Assembly (NCBI RefSeq): GCF_028687615.1
Contig: NZ_JAQTZU010000009.1
Coordinates: 62,001 to 126,000, forward strand
Source: Methylovulum sp.
Lineage (GTDB): Bacteria; Pseudomonadota; Gammaproteobacteria; Methylococcales; Methylomonadaceae
Reading direction: 5' to 3'
DNA: 64,000 nt
The notes below the pieces were generated by a model. It was not told the DNA's origin. It made no database searches and was given only the letters and a program-made list of their open reading frames with translations. The translations under genes were made by a program, and so were the position numbers. Position 1 is the stretch's first letter, and every line of letters starts with the position of its first letter. Positions 1-7,979 of this stretch are shown here, piece by piece.

Positions 1-455
1 AACGCATCATCTCAGAAACAATAACTCCCTATTTCAAACAAAATGATTACGCTGGCGGCATCAATGCGGGGATCAGCCAATTGACAAAATTGATCGACGG
101 CGAGCCTTTGCCCGCCCCGCAAACCCATGCCAATAGCCACTTCAATGAAAATACTTTTATTGTCTTCCTAATAGTCGGCGTAGTATCGGGTTTCATCCTG
201 TCCGCCATATTTGGGCAGGTCATGGGCGGCTTGCTGGCGGGCTTGGGCAGCGGACTCGCGGCGGTCTTGCTTGTAGGCTTGTCCTTTAGCATTGGCGTAT
301 TTATCGCCATGATGGTGTTCTTTTTTGTCGGCTTCAGTGGTCGTGGTGGCAGAGGCTTGGGCGGATTTGGCGGCGGATTTGGTGGTGGTAGCGGCGGTTC
401 TTGGGGCGGCGGCGATGGCGGTTTTGGCGGCGGAGGCGCATCGGGATCATGGTAA
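1..455 (+). CDS. TPM-domain (YgcG-type) membrane protein, C-terminal part
   Basis: The reading frame is open from the left edge, so the start lies outside the window and only about 150 C-terminal residues are seen. The first residues (ITPYFKQNDYAGGINAGI, then LIDGEPLP) match the end of the TPM domain of YgcG-type proteins. Two or three hydrophobic segments follow, then a tail made almost only of Gly with Ser and Trp. In this family an exported TPM domain is followed by a membrane anchor and a Gly-rich tail; its biochemical role is poorly settled. The next gene overlaps the stop and is a second TPM protein, a pairing often found downstream of lemA. The lemA part is inference. Confidence 0.8.
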   Translation, partial: RIISETITPYFKQNDYAGGINAGISQLTKLIDGEPLPAPQTHANSHFNENTFIVFLIVGVVSGFILSAIFGQVMGGLLAGLGSGLAAVLLVGLSFSIGVFIAMMVFFFVGFSGRGGRGLGGFGGGFGGGSGGSWGGGDGGFGGGGASGSW

Positions 456-955
456 ATAGCAAACGTTGGCTCATTCACACTTTCACCCCACCTTGGCGAT
501 GGCATTGGACATTTCCTAAGGCCACCCTCAAGGCGATTGAAGAGGCGGTAAAATTATCGGAAACCCAGCATAGCGGGGAACTCCGTTTTGCCATCGAAAC
601 AACGCTACCGTCCGCCCGGGTTTGGCATGGACTTAGCGCACGGCAACGGGCAACGGAACTGTTTGCCAAGCTACGGGTATGGGACACCGAAGAAAACTCA
701 GGCGTGTTGATTTATTTACAGCTTGCCGACCGTGAAGTCCACATCCTCGCAGACCGTGGCATCAACAAGCGTGTGCGCCAGGCTGAATGGGACGCGGTGG
801 CTCTAGCGATGGAGGGATATTTCCGTCAGGGCGATTTTCTTCGCGGCTCATTGGAGGGCATTGGGCGCATTACCGGCATCTTGGCGGCACATTTTCCTGC
901 CAACGCCGACAATCCAGATGAGCTACCCAACCAACCCGTCATTATTCGTAGATAA
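449..955 (+). CDS. TPM-domain protein, second of the pair
   Basis: 168 residues from the ATG at 449, which overlaps the stop of the preceding gene by 7 bases and so suggests translational coupling; a longer frame from 401 exists, but its Arg-rich leader is an out-of-frame reading of the Gly-rich tail. The protein has the TPM pattern (an alpha segment with HSGELRFAIE, then SGVLIYLQLADREVHILADRGI) but no signal peptide or clear membrane helix, so it is probably cytoplasmic or peripheral. The family (formerly called TPM phosphatase) is often encoded next to a membrane TPM protein. Its substrate is unknown. Confidence 0.8.
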   Translation: MVNSKRWLIHTFTPPWRWHWTFPKATLKAIEEAVKLSETQHSGELRFAIETTLPSARVWHGLSARQRATELFAKLRVWDTEENSGVLIYLQLADREVHILADRGINKRVRQAEWDAVALAMEGYFRQGDFLRGSLEGIGRITGILAAHFPANADNPDELPNQPVIIRR

Positions 956-1037
956 AATCATCGGTATACCAGTCGTTGTGTTACTGCTTGCCCCACAAAG
1001 CGATACCATCCAGACTTCACCTCCTATCGGCAGGGCT

Positions 1038-1766
1038 ATGTTAAAAAACCGCTTCATCAAACAACTGCTCAACAGCTTTCTGGATTTGTTGCCTATCCTT
1101 TCCGTTGTGTTGTTTTTTCAAATAGCCGTCATCCGCCAGCCGATTCCTGATGTTGCACATTTGCTCATGGGGACGCTGTTCGTCATTCTAGGTTTGGCTT
1201 TATTTGTCCAAGGGCTGGAGCAAAGCCTGTTCCCCTTGGGCGAATCCTTGGCCTACGCGTTTGCCCGCAAAGGCAGCGTGGTTTGGTTGCTGGCGTTCGC
1301 GTTTTGTTTAGGCTTTGGTTCGGCGGTGGCTGAACCATCCTTGATTGCCATCAGCAAGGAAGCGGCGCGGATTGCCAGCCAGGGCCATATCATCGCCGAT
1401 TCCGAACTTGCCAAAAGCGATTATGCGTTGGGTTTGCGCCTGACCATCGCCTTGGCGGTCGGCGTGGCGATTTTGATTGGCGTGTTGCGGATTATCCGTG
1501 GCTGGCCGATTTATTATCCGATTATCGGCGGTTATGTTGCCGTGGCGGCCATCACCCCGTTCGCGCCGAAGGAAATTATCGGCATCGCTTATGATTCGGG
1601 CGGCGTGGCGACCACCACCATCACCGTACCGCTGGTCACCGCCTTGGGCGTAGGTCTGGCAACGGCGATCAAAGGCCGCAACCCGATGAGCGACGGTTTT
1701 GGCATGATCGCCTTGGCTGCTTTGATGGCGATGTTATTTGTCATGGTTTACGGGATAGTACGATGA
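1038..1766 (+). CDS. DUF1538 membrane protein A (UmpA/UmpB-type antiporter subunit)
   Basis: 242 residues from the ATG at 1038. The frame stays open back to 861, but that leader is unlike the family. The protein is almost entirely hydrophobic with roughly six to eight membrane segments. It has the DUF1538 hallmarks: a LVQGLEQSLFPLGE-like loop, AEPSL near residue 100, and YDSGGVATTTITVPL near residue 195. It belongs with the next gene, a second DUF1538 protein that overlaps it by four bases (ATGA). I recall such pairs from halophiles described as two-component Na+(Li+,K+)/H+ antiporters (UmpAB). Transport of monovalent cations is therefore the best guess, not something seen in the sequence. 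Confidence 0.8.
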   Translation: MLKNRFIKQLLNSFLDLLPILSVVLFFQIAVIRQPIPDVAHLLMGTLFVILGLALFVQGLEQSLFPLGESLAYAFARKGSVVWLLAFAFCLGFGSAVAEPSLIAISKEAARIASQGHIIADSELAKSDYALGLRLTIALAVGVAILIGVLRIIRGWPIYYPIIGGYVAVAAITPFAPKEIIGIAYDSGGVATTTITVPLVTALGVGLATAIKGRNPMSDGFGMIALAALMAMLFVMVYGIVR

Positions 1767-2539
1767 TCGTCTGGTTAGTGCATTTTGCCGAAGTCTTGCT
1801 GCAAACCTGCCGCGATATTTTACCGATAGCGGCAATTATCCTTGTTTTTCAATTTTTGGTGATCCGCAAGCCGTTGGCGAACCCGCGTAAGATTGCCGCC
1901 GGCTTTGTCTTGGTGTTGGTCGGCATCGCATTTTTCCTCGAAGGCCTGAACATGGCCCTGTTCCCGCTAGGCACGCTGATGGCGAGCCAATTGACCGCGC
2001 CGGAGTTTCTCGGCATCCCCGCCACCGCCCCGCGCACTTGGCTGGCTTACGGTTGGGTCTATGTCTTTGCCGCCAGCCTGGGCCTGACCACCGCGTTGGC
2101 GGAACCGACCTTGCTGGCGGTTGCCAAAAAAGTCGAAAACGTGTCCGGCGGCACAATACGCGCGTGGGGGCTGCGCATTGCCGTGGCCTTGGGCGTGGCT
2201 TTCGGGCTGGCTTTGGGCACGTTCCGTATCGTCACTGGTGCGGATTTATACTTTTACATTGTCGCCGGCTATGGCGTGGTGGCACTGCAAACCCTATTCG
2301 CCCCGAAAGTCATCCTGGCTTTGGCTTACGATATGGGCGGCGTGACCACGTCCACCGTCACCGTGCCGCTAGTCGCCGCCTTGGGGCTAGGGCTGGCCGC
2401 CGCCGTGCCAGGCCGCAACCCGGTGCTGGACGGTTTCGGCCTGATCGCCTTCGCCAGCTTGTTCCCCATCATTGCCGTACTGGCCTACGTCCAGTTAGCG
2501 CACTGGCTCAGCAAACGCAAATCCACACATGAGGTTTAA
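1763..2539 (+). CDS. DUF1538 membrane protein B (UmpA/UmpB-type antiporter subunit)
   Basis: 258 residues, starting in the ATGA overlap with the preceding gene. It aligns along its length with that protein: FLEGLNMALFPLG, AEPTLLAVAKK and YDMGGVTTSTVTVPL appear at the corresponding places, so the two are ancient paralogues that probably form a hetero-oligomeric membrane complex. The conserved Asp, Glu and Thr/Ser residues in the YDxGGVxTxTxTVPL segment are plausible cation-handling residues, by inference. The stop is two bases before the ATG of the P-II-like gene, so the four genes from 1038 to 3305 form one operon. Confidence 0.8.
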   Translation: MIVWLVHFAEVLLQTCRDILPIAAIILVFQFLVIRKPLANPRKIAAGFVLVLVGIAFFLEGLNMALFPLGTLMASQLTAPEFLGIPATAPRTWLAYGWVYVFAASLGLTTALAEPTLLAVAKKVENVSGGTIRAWGLRIAVALGVAFGLALGTFRIVTGADLYFYIVAGYGVVALQTLFAPKVILALAYDMGGVTTSTVTVPLVAALGLGLAAAVPGRNPVLDGFGLIAFASLFPIIAVLAYVQLAHWLSKRKSTHEV

Positions 2540-2541
2540 TT

Positions 2542-2892
2542 ATGCACTTTAAATTGATTATCGCTTTTGTCGAAGACGATAAAACCGACCTAGTCTTGGC
2601 AACCGCGCGGGAAAACGGCGCGAAAGGCGCGACCGTGATCAACAATGCCCGTGGCGAGGGCCTGAAACAGTCGAGGACGTTTTTTGGCCTAACGTTGGAA
2701 ACCCAACGCGATGTGCTGCTGATGCTGGTCGAAGAACATCTGAGCCGCCATATTTTGGAGAAAATCGCCAGCGTCGCGGACTTTGACAACAAACCCGGAA
2801 CCGGCATCGCTTTTCAAATCGATGTCGAAGACGCTATCGGCGTGACCCGCCAGATGGAAATATTAAGCCATGAAATTGAGGACAAATTATGA
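2542..2892 (+). CDS. P-II-like regulatory protein of the DUF1538 operon
   Basis: 116 residues, the usual size of a P-II protein. The chain fits the ferredoxin-like fold: an initial strand FKLIIAFVED, a helix, a strand GATVIN, a T-loop-like stretch GEGLKQSRTFFGLTLE, a strand QRDVLLMLVEEH, then a helix and a further strand. The T-loop tyrosine of GlnB is not at the expected place, so this is a P-II-like protein rather than canonical GlnB/GlnK. It sits between the DUF1538 pair and a CBS-pair protein, which suggests nucleotide-controlled gating of the transporter. That role is inference. It overlaps the next gene by four bases. Confidence 0.75.
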   Translation: MHFKLIIAFVEDDKTDLVLATARENGAKGATVINNARGEGLKQSRTFFGLTLETQRDVLLMLVEEHLSRHILEKIASVADFDNKPGTGIAFQIDVEDAIGVTRQMEILSHEIEDKL

Positions 2893-3305
2893 TTGAAAAA
2901 CCGCAAGTCATCCGTGTCAAGGATGTCATGAAAACCGATTTTGGCAGGATAGACGGCATCGCCACCGTCGCCGAAGCCTTGCATATCATGAAGTCGCAAA
3001 AAACCTCGGTGCTGATTGTCAACAAACGCCATGAAGATGACGAATACGGCATCATCAATTCCGGCGATATAGCCCGCCATGTGTTGGCAAAAGACCGCGC
3101 ACCGGAACGTGTCAATGTCTATGAAATCATGAGCAAACCGGTCATATCCGTGCATCCTGAGATGGACATCCGTTATTGCTCGCGCTTGTTCGCCGATTAT
3201 AATTTGGTCCGCGCACCCGTCATCGCCAACCGCGAAGTCATCGGCATGGTCAGCCCCAATTCTTTGGTGTTGGACGGTTTGTATTTATTGTCTGAAAAGC
3301 CTTGA
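2889..3305 (+). CDS. CBS-domain pair protein of the DUF1538 operon
   Basis: 138 residues forming one Bateman module: the first CBS repeat begins at VKDVMKTDFGRIDGIATVAEALHIM, the second near EIMSKPVISVHPEMDIRYCSRLF and ending VIGMVSP. CBS pairs usually bind adenine nucleotides and act as energy or ionic-strength sensors. It overlaps the P-II-like gene by four bases and is the last gene of the operon. With two candidate nucleotide sensors beside two membrane subunits, control of transport by energy state is likely but unproven. Confidence 0.85.
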   Translation: MIEKPQVIRVKDVMKTDFGRIDGIATVAEALHIMKSQKTSVLIVNKRHEDDEYGIINSGDIARHVLAKDRAPERVNVYEIMSKPVISVHPEMDIRYCSRLFADYNLVRAPVIANREVIGMVSPNSLVLDGLYLLSEKP

Positions 3306-3567
3306 AAGCTTTTATTTTAAGCCCGTTTAAACCCGTTTAAACATGGAACAGTTACATTTAGGCTTATCAGATCGGTAAAACCTGAAAAACCTGCATCACA
3401 ATTTTTCAGGCATTTGTGTTGAGAAATAGCATCGAATAAAAAATATCAGTACAATCCGCACCCACAGAGTCAAGATGTTGAGCCAGTGGAAGTCCCTTTT
3501 AATGCTTATCCGGTCATCAATGTTGTAGTTCTGTTTTACCGTAAGTTTTAATTTCAGGAGTTTTCCA

Positions 3568-3771
3568 ATGGCAACAGGTACTGTAAAGTGGTTTAACAAC
3601 ACTAAAGGTTTTGGTTTTATCGCACCCACCGAAGGCGGCGAAGATGTGTTCGTGCATCATTCCGTGATCCAAGGCGAAGGCTTTAAGACGTTGACCGAAG
3701 GTCAAAAAGTCACTTTCGATGTCGAATCAGGCCCTAAAGGTTTGACTGCAACCAATGTAAGCACAAAATAA
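3568..3771 (+). CDS. Cold-shock protein, CspA family
   Basis: 67 residues, the standard size of a single cold-shock domain. RNA-binding motifs RNP1 (KGFGFI) and RNP2 (VFVHHS) are both present after the [15 protein letters not shown] start. The protein should bind single-stranded RNA or DNA as a chaperone. A good ribosome-binding site (CAGGAG) lies eight bases before the ATG. The 262-base upstream region without genes could be a long leader like those of cspA-type genes. A strong terminator follows at 3808. Confidence 0.95.
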   Translation: MATGTVKWFNNTKGFGFIAPTEGGEDVFVHHSVIQGEGFKTLTEGQKVTFDVESGPKGLTATNVSTK

Positions 3772-3807
3772 CCATATCAGCTTTATTGGTTGTTAATAAA
3801 CTGTGTT

Positions 3808-3842
3808 AAAAAGCTTTTGTGGCATTCACAAAAGCTTTTTTT
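3808..3842 (+). terminator. Rho-independent terminator of the cold-shock gene
   Basis: A perfect 14-bp stem (AAAAAGCTTTTGTG paired with CACAAAAGCTTTTT) with a five-base loop, running into a T tract, 37 bases after the csp stop codon. Confidence 0.9.
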
Positions 3843-3931
3843 ATGGGGATAACTTTTTGGCGTTGGAAGCCGTTTTATGCCATTTCATAATATGGCTTAC
3901 GTTTTAACACGCTTGGACAAAAGGCCAGCCC

Positions 3932-4624
3932 ATGCACTTCTCCATCATCATCCCTACGCTAAACGAGTCCGCCGGTATTGAAGCCTGCCTGCTGGCATTG
4001 CAAGCATTGCGTCCTGCATGTGAGCTGATTGTAGCCGATGGCGGCAGTGTCGATGATACCGTCAAATTGGCGGCAGCTTGGGTCGATAAGGTATTGGTTT
4101 CAAAACCAGGACGCGCCAGTCAAATGAACTTCGGCGCAGAAAAAGCAATAGGTGACGTGCTGGTTTTTCTCCATGCCGACACTTACCTGCCCGGACACGC
4201 ACTAGAACAAATCACCGCACATCTGGACGATGCCCACCACTGGGGACGTTTTGACGTACAACTCAGTGGACAGCATTTCATGTTGAAAATCATCGCGTTT
4301 ATGATGAATTGGCGTTCGCGTCTGACCGGTATTGCGACAGGCGACCAAGTGCTATTTGTCACCCGCACGGCCTTTACCGCCGCCGGTGCTTATCCTGAAA
4401 TTGCCCTGATGGAAGACATCGCCCTAAGCAAAGCCCTAAACAAAATCAGCAAGCCCGTGTGCCTAAAAGCCAAAGTGACCAGCTCAGGCCGCCGCTGGCA
4501 ACAACACGGCGTTTTTCAAACCATTTTATTGATGTGGTGGCTGCGCGGCTGCTTTGCTTGCGGTGTCCATCCTGACAAACTGGCGGCAATCTATGCCAAG
4601 GGGCGATTATGGAAACGTGGCTAA
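3932..4624 (+). CDS. Family 2 glycosyltransferase, TIGR04283-like
   Basis: 230 residues. The N-terminus FSIIIPTLNES is the nucleotide-binding start of a GT-A fold, ADGGSVDDT provides the first acidic pair, and FLHADTYLP (around residue 78) is the DxD-like metal/nucleotide motif. GIATGDQVLFV and LMEDIALSKAL match the TIGR04283 subgroup of GT2 enzymes, some of which sit in arsenosugar clusters. No arsenic gene is nearby, so the acceptor is unknown. The C-terminal hydrophobic stretch (TILLMWWLRG) may touch the membrane. The next gene overlaps it by 16 bases. Confidence 0.85.
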   Translation: MHFSIIIPTLNESAGIEACLLALQALRPACELIVADGGSVDDTVKLAAAWVDKVLVSKPGRASQMNFGAEKAIGDVLVFLHADTYLPGHALEQITAHLDDAHHWGRFDVQLSGQHFMLKIIAFMMNWRSRLTGIATGDQVLFVTRTAFTAAGAYPEIALMEDIALSKALNKISKPVCLKAKVTSSGRRWQQHGVFQTILLMWWLRGCFACGVHPDKLAAIYAKGRLWKRG

Positions 4625-5394
4625 GATTAACAATGGCGGCGGGCATTTTCGCCCTGATGATAGGCTTGGAAACGCTAATCCCCCGACGTAAAGCCCATAT
4701 TGACCGCCAGCAACGCTGGCCCATCAATCTTGGCCTTGCCGCCGTCAATATGCTGCTGATGCGGGTATCTATCGGCGGCATGGCGTATCTGGCGGCGGAT
4801 TACGCCCAAACACTAGGCGTGGGGTTGTTGAATTGGCTGGATGCGGCACCTGCACTGTCAATGCTCGTGACCTTATTCTGGCTGGATTTAGCCATTTACT
4901 GGCAACATGTCGCCAGCCACCACCTCCCGATAATCTGGCGTTTGCATCAAGTGCATCATAGCGATTTGGCGATTGACGCCACCACCGCCGTGCGTTTCCA
5001 TCCACTGGAAATACTCTTGTCGATGGTTTATAAAACCCTGTGCATCATTTTAATCGGCGCAAATCCGCTGGCGGTGGTGGTGTTCGAAATTATCCTGAAC
5101 GGCGCGGCGACGTTTAACCACAGCAATATCCATATCCCCACCCAATTGGAGCAAGCCTTGCGCTGGCTACTCATCACGCCGGATCTGCACCGTATCCACC
5201 ATTCCACCTTGCCCGAAGAAACCAATAGCAACTACGGATTCTCCGTCGTTTTCTGGGATAAGCTGTTTAAAACTTATCGACCAGAACCGCAACAAGCTCA
5301 AACCACGATGCCCATCGGCTTGCCCGCACTCCGCCTAGCGACAGAATTAAGTTTTGTACGCTTATTACAATTGCCTTTTAAAGCATTGCGCTAA
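4609..5394 (+). CDS. Sterol desaturase / fatty acid hydroxylase family protein
   Basis: 261 residues with four or five membrane segments. The histidine clusters of the diiron hydroxylase family are all visible: HVASHH (near residue 100), HQVHHS, FNHSN and HRIHHS (near 195). Such enzymes oxidise membrane lipids, sterols or fatty acids using a non-haem diiron centre; the substrate here cannot be read from sequence. It overlaps the glycosyltransferase and is probably co-transcribed with it. Confidence 0.9.
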   Translation: METWLRLTMAAGIFALMIGLETLIPRRKAHIDRQQRWPINLGLAAVNMLLMRVSIGGMAYLAADYAQTLGVGLLNWLDAAPALSMLVTLFWLDLAIYWQHVASHHLPIIWRLHQVHHSDLAIDATTAVRFHPLEILLSMVYKTLCIILIGANPLAVVVFEIILNGAATFNHSNIHIPTQLEQALRWLLITPDLHRIHHSTLPEETNSNYGFSVVFWDKLFKTYRPEPQQAQTTMPIGLPALRLATELSFVRLLQLPFKALR

Positions 5395-5412
5395 GAAAGC
5401 TGGCAAAGATAC

Positions 5413-5757
5413 TTGCCATTGGATTCAATACGCAACTTATCTAAGCTAAGCCTGTACGCCAACTATGTGGAAAGTTTCGGAGCCAACACCGGCACCGTTT
5501 TTTCCCGGCAAGCCTTCTCCCCCCATCGGCGCCGAATGAAGGCGGCATCAAAACCGAGTTTTTCGGCGGACGCTTGCGGGGCCACGCTGGCTTATTACGA
5601 TTTGACCAAGACTAACGTTGCCACGGCCGACCCCGATAAGATCAACCACCCCCGTTTTTCGGTCGTCACGCGCGTCATCCGCAGTCGTGGGCCGGAGCTG
5701 GATATTACCTGGGAAATCCTGCCGGGCTGGAATATGATATGGAATTATTTATGGTGG
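5413..5757 (+). pseudogene. Relic of a TonB-dependent siderophore receptor
   Basis: Translated pieces in two frames rebuild the late beta-barrel of a FpvA/FhuE-like receptor: SLYANYVESFGANTG (from about 5446), then in another frame EGGIKTEFFGGRLR (about 5538-5579), then back to ATLAYYDLTKTNV, DPDKINHPRFSV and RSRGPELDITWEILPGWN (to about 5735). These normally lie next to one another in the barrel, so at least two frameshifts are present and the plug, most of the barrel and the terminal aromatic residue are gone. The gene is dead and is a trace of a lost iron-uptake locus. Confidence 0.85.
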
Positions 5758-5815
5758 GTTAATGTTCGTTATAGTATTCTGGACTTTCAATCCACCACTC
5801 GACGAGGAATAAATC

Positions 5816-6265
5816 ATGAGAAACAAAACCGTTTTATTGGCCACGCTGTTCATCGCATCCAATGCCGCATTGGCGGATTTTGGCCTGCTCGAAGGCGTAG
5901 CCAAACAAGTTGCGAAAGATGTGGCTACCACAGCCGCGCCTGAAGCAGTAAAAAATGCCGAAGCGGTTAGCCAAGCGGTAGAACAGGCCAACGAATTAAA
6001 AAACGCATCCCCTGAAGCCTTAAAACAACAAGCACAAGAACGCGCCAAAGAAGCCGTCCAACAAAAAATCACCGACTCCGCCACCGCCGTTGCACCCGAT
6101 GCGGTTAAAAATATCGAAGCCGCCAAACAAACGTTGGATCAAGCCAATACCTTAAAAAATGCGGTGACAAGGACACCGGACGCACTAAAAAACAATGCTA
6201 AAGAAGCCGTCAAAGCTAAAGTCCAAGAAGAAACCACCCAAGGCGTTATTGATTTGTTGCGTTGA
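5816..6265 (+). CDS. Exported alanine-rich repeat protein, function unknown
   Basis: 149 residues starting with a clear signal peptide (KTVLLATLFIASNAALA, cleavage after ALA), so it is probably periplasmic. The mature part is Ala, Glu, Lys and Gln rich, predicted helical, and contains two tandem copies of a unit of about 45 residues: APEAVKNAEAVSQAVEQANE at about 41 and APDAVKNIEAAKQTLDQANT at about 86, each followed by LKNA and a KEAV segment. A good ribosome-binding site (GAGGAA) precedes the ATG and a strong terminator follows. It resembles LEA-like or apolipoprotein-like helical proteins, but no family is recognised. Confidence 0.75.
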   Translation: MRNKTVLLATLFIASNAALADFGLLEGVAKQVAKDVATTAAPEAVKNAEAVSQAVEQANELKNASPEALKQQAQERAKEAVQQKITDSATAVAPDAVKNIEAAKQTLDQANTLKNAVTRTPDALKNNAKEAVKAKVQEETTQGVIDLLR

Positions 6266-6293
6266 TTTGTTATAAACAATCGTCTTGCTATTC

Positions 6294-6342
6294 AAAAGCG
6301 CATCGTTGGGGTAAGGAAACCCCAACGATGCGCTTTTTGTTT
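6294..6342 (+). terminator. Strong terminator after the alanine-rich protein
   Basis: An 18-bp perfect stem (arms 6294-6311 and 6320-6337) with an eight-base loop, ending in a T-rich run. It lies 29 bases after the stop at 6265; because the 5' arm starts with a run of A, it could also act on the other strand. Confidence 0.9.
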
Positions 6343-6421
6343 CGAGGGGATCTGAAAATCTATTTCATCGTCGGCTTATCTACAATTTCCGGATTATTCT
6401 AAATCCCCCACACTTCAACAC

Positions 6422-7498
6422 ATGCCCAACCCCTTAATCTACAAAGGCCGTGCCAGCATCAGCAACACCGCCGGACGTTACGAAAAGCAAGACAGCGTGG
6501 CGGACGACGACGGCTGGGGCAGCTTGGATGCCGAGTTGCCGCCGCTGAAAACCGAAACCCTCATCGACAGCAGCAAGTCGGTGATCAACTACAATGATTC
6601 GCCGGATTTGCCGTTCGACCGATCCATCAACCCCTACCGGGGCTGTGAACACGGCTGCATTTATTGCTACGCACGGCCTTCCCATGCCTATTTGGGCCTA
6701 TCCCCCGGCCTGGATTTTGAAAGCCGCATCCTGATCAAGCCCGATGCCGCGCGGGTGTTGCGCGAAGAACTGGGCAAGCGCAATTACCGTTGTGCGCCCT
6801 TGGCCTTGGGGACGAACACCGACCCTTACCAACCCTTGGAACGCCAGTACAAAATCATGCGGCAGATTTTGGAAGTGTTGGCGGATGTGCGGCATCCGGT
6901 GAGCATCGTCACCAAATCGGCATTGGTCGAGCGCGATATTGACCTGCTGTCGGAAATGGCGGAACTTGGCTTGGTATCGGTGTTTCTGTCAGTCACGACG
7001 CTAGACCGCAAATTGGCGCGGAATTTAGAGCCACGCGCCGCCGCACCGCAACGGCGCTTGGAAGCTTTGGCAAAATTAAGGGCAGCGGGCATTCCGGCAG
7101 GCGTGATGGTTGCGCCCGTAATCCCCGCCTTAAACGACCACGAGCTGGAAAACATCGTCAAAGCAGCCCATGTGGCAGGAGCAATGAGTGCCGAGTACAT
7201 TTTGCTGCGTTTACCCTTGGAAGTGGCGGATTTGTTTGAGGAATGGCTGCGTGAGAATTACCCCTTGAAAGCCGGGCATGTGATGAACCTGGTCTGCGAC
7301 TGTCGCGGCGGCAAAACCTACGATCCGGCATTTCCCCAGCGCATGACTGGTACCGGCAGTTACGCCGATTTGCTCGCCCAACGTTTCCGTTTGATCAGCA
7401 AACGCTTGCAATTGGATCAAGGCTTACCCGCCTTGCGTACCGATTTGTTCCGCAAACCCGATGAAAGCGGGCAGATGAGTTTTGATTTTTTTGTTTGA
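6422..7498 (+). CDS. PA0069-family radical SAM protein
   Basis: 358 residues. The radical SAM cysteines are in NPYRGCEHGCIYCYARPSH (CxxxCxxC, near residue 77). SLSVTTLD, RAAGIPAGVMVAPVIPALND and the C-terminal DCRGGKTYDPAFPQRM are typical of the PA0069 / Rv2578c group (SplB-like core). Members are widespread but uncharacterised; a SAM-dependent radical reaction is certain only by family. It stands alone between two non-coding stretches. Confidence 0.85.
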   Translation: MPNPLIYKGRASISNTAGRYEKQDSVADDDGWGSLDAELPPLKTETLIDSSKSVINYNDSPDLPFDRSINPYRGCEHGCIYCYARPSHAYLGLSPGLDFESRILIKPDAARVLREELGKRNYRCAPLALGTNTDPYQPLERQYKIMRQILEVLADVRHPVSIVTKSALVERDIDLLSEMAELGLVSVFLSVTTLDRKLARNLEPRAAAPQRRLEALAKLRAAGIPAGVMVAPVIPALNDHELENIVKAAHVAGAMSAEYILLRLPLEVADLFEEWLRENYPLKAGHVMNLVCDCRGGKTYDPAFPQRMTGTGSYADLLAQRFRLISKRLQLDQGLPALRTDLFRKPDESGQMSFDFFV

Positions 7499-7570
7499 TG
7501 ACCGATCAGTTTTTGCCGTGATGGCTTTTGGTGTCGCCAGGCGACGATTTATTAGGATGTGCCGACGTAA

Positions 7571-7614
7571 GGCATAAGTATCTACACAAGTTTTATTGGT
7601 CGTCATTCCGGCAG
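7571..7614. repeat. 44-base dispersed repeat, copy 1
   Basis: Identical, apart from one base, to 46469-46512. It contains AAGTATCTACACAAGTTTTA and then the start of a GTCATTCCGGCAG arm. In the second copy it lies at the junction of two transposase relics, so it is probably mobile-element debris. Confidence 0.8.
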
Positions 7615-7645
7615 GGAGAGCGTAGCGAGGGTCGGCCGGAATGAC
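7602..7645. repeat. GTCATTCCGGC hairpin
   Basis: Inverted arms GTCATTCCGGC and GCCGGAATGAC separated by 22 bases. The same arms occur at 11511-11539, and one arm at about 46499. This is a common type of intergenic palindrome in proteobacteria. Confidence 0.75.
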
Positions 7646-7666
7646 GGGGGTATTTATAGTCGCTTA

Positions 7667-7934
7667 TTTATTAACTGATATTACGCATTGTCCACGAAAG
7701 GCACGAAAAAACTCACTGACGCCTTCGTGAGCAAATAAGCGGCAACTTGAAATGCTCCCCTAGCCTTTTTCGCTTTCTAACGCAAGCCCGTAACGATTAA
7801 GGACGGGATTTTGACCCCACCGTCCCGCCCCGACCAATCCAAGCCAAATAAATGCTCAGGATCCTTTCGTGCTTTTTCGCTTCGCGCTCTACGGGTCGTG
7901 GACAAAAGGAAGTCGTGCGTAACATCAGTTATTA
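7667..7934. mobile_element. Short element with terminal inverted repeats, copy 1 (MITE-like)
   Basis: The left end (7667-7687) reads TAACTGATATTACGCA and the right end (7916-7934) TGCGTAACATCAGTTA, inverted repeats with one mismatch over 16 bases. Just inside lie TTGTCCACGA and TCGTGGACAA, extending the symmetry. There is no gene inside. A second bounded copy is at 46724-47244 and a lone right end at 29248. This looks like a miniature element or the ends of a decayed insertion sequence. Confidence 0.65.
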
Positions 7935-7979
7935 CAAATAATAAAGACCCCAAAATCCATATAGAGCCTATTTTTCACT

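Larger units (their letters stand above)
7499..7979. other. Gene-free stretch holding two repeat elements
   Basis: No credible coding sequence. It holds a 44-base repeat also found at 46469, a GTCATTCCGGC hairpin (7602-7645) and a short element bounded by terminal inverted repeats (7667-7934), each listed separately. Confidence 0.7.

Noticed and set aside
861..1037. Upstream extension of the first DUF1538 gene
   Set aside because: The extra 59 residues overlap the end of the TPM gene and do not look like the family's N-terminus.
2038..2532. Open frame overlapping DUF1538 protein B in another frame
   Set aside because: Arg/Gly-rich shadow of a GC-rich gene.
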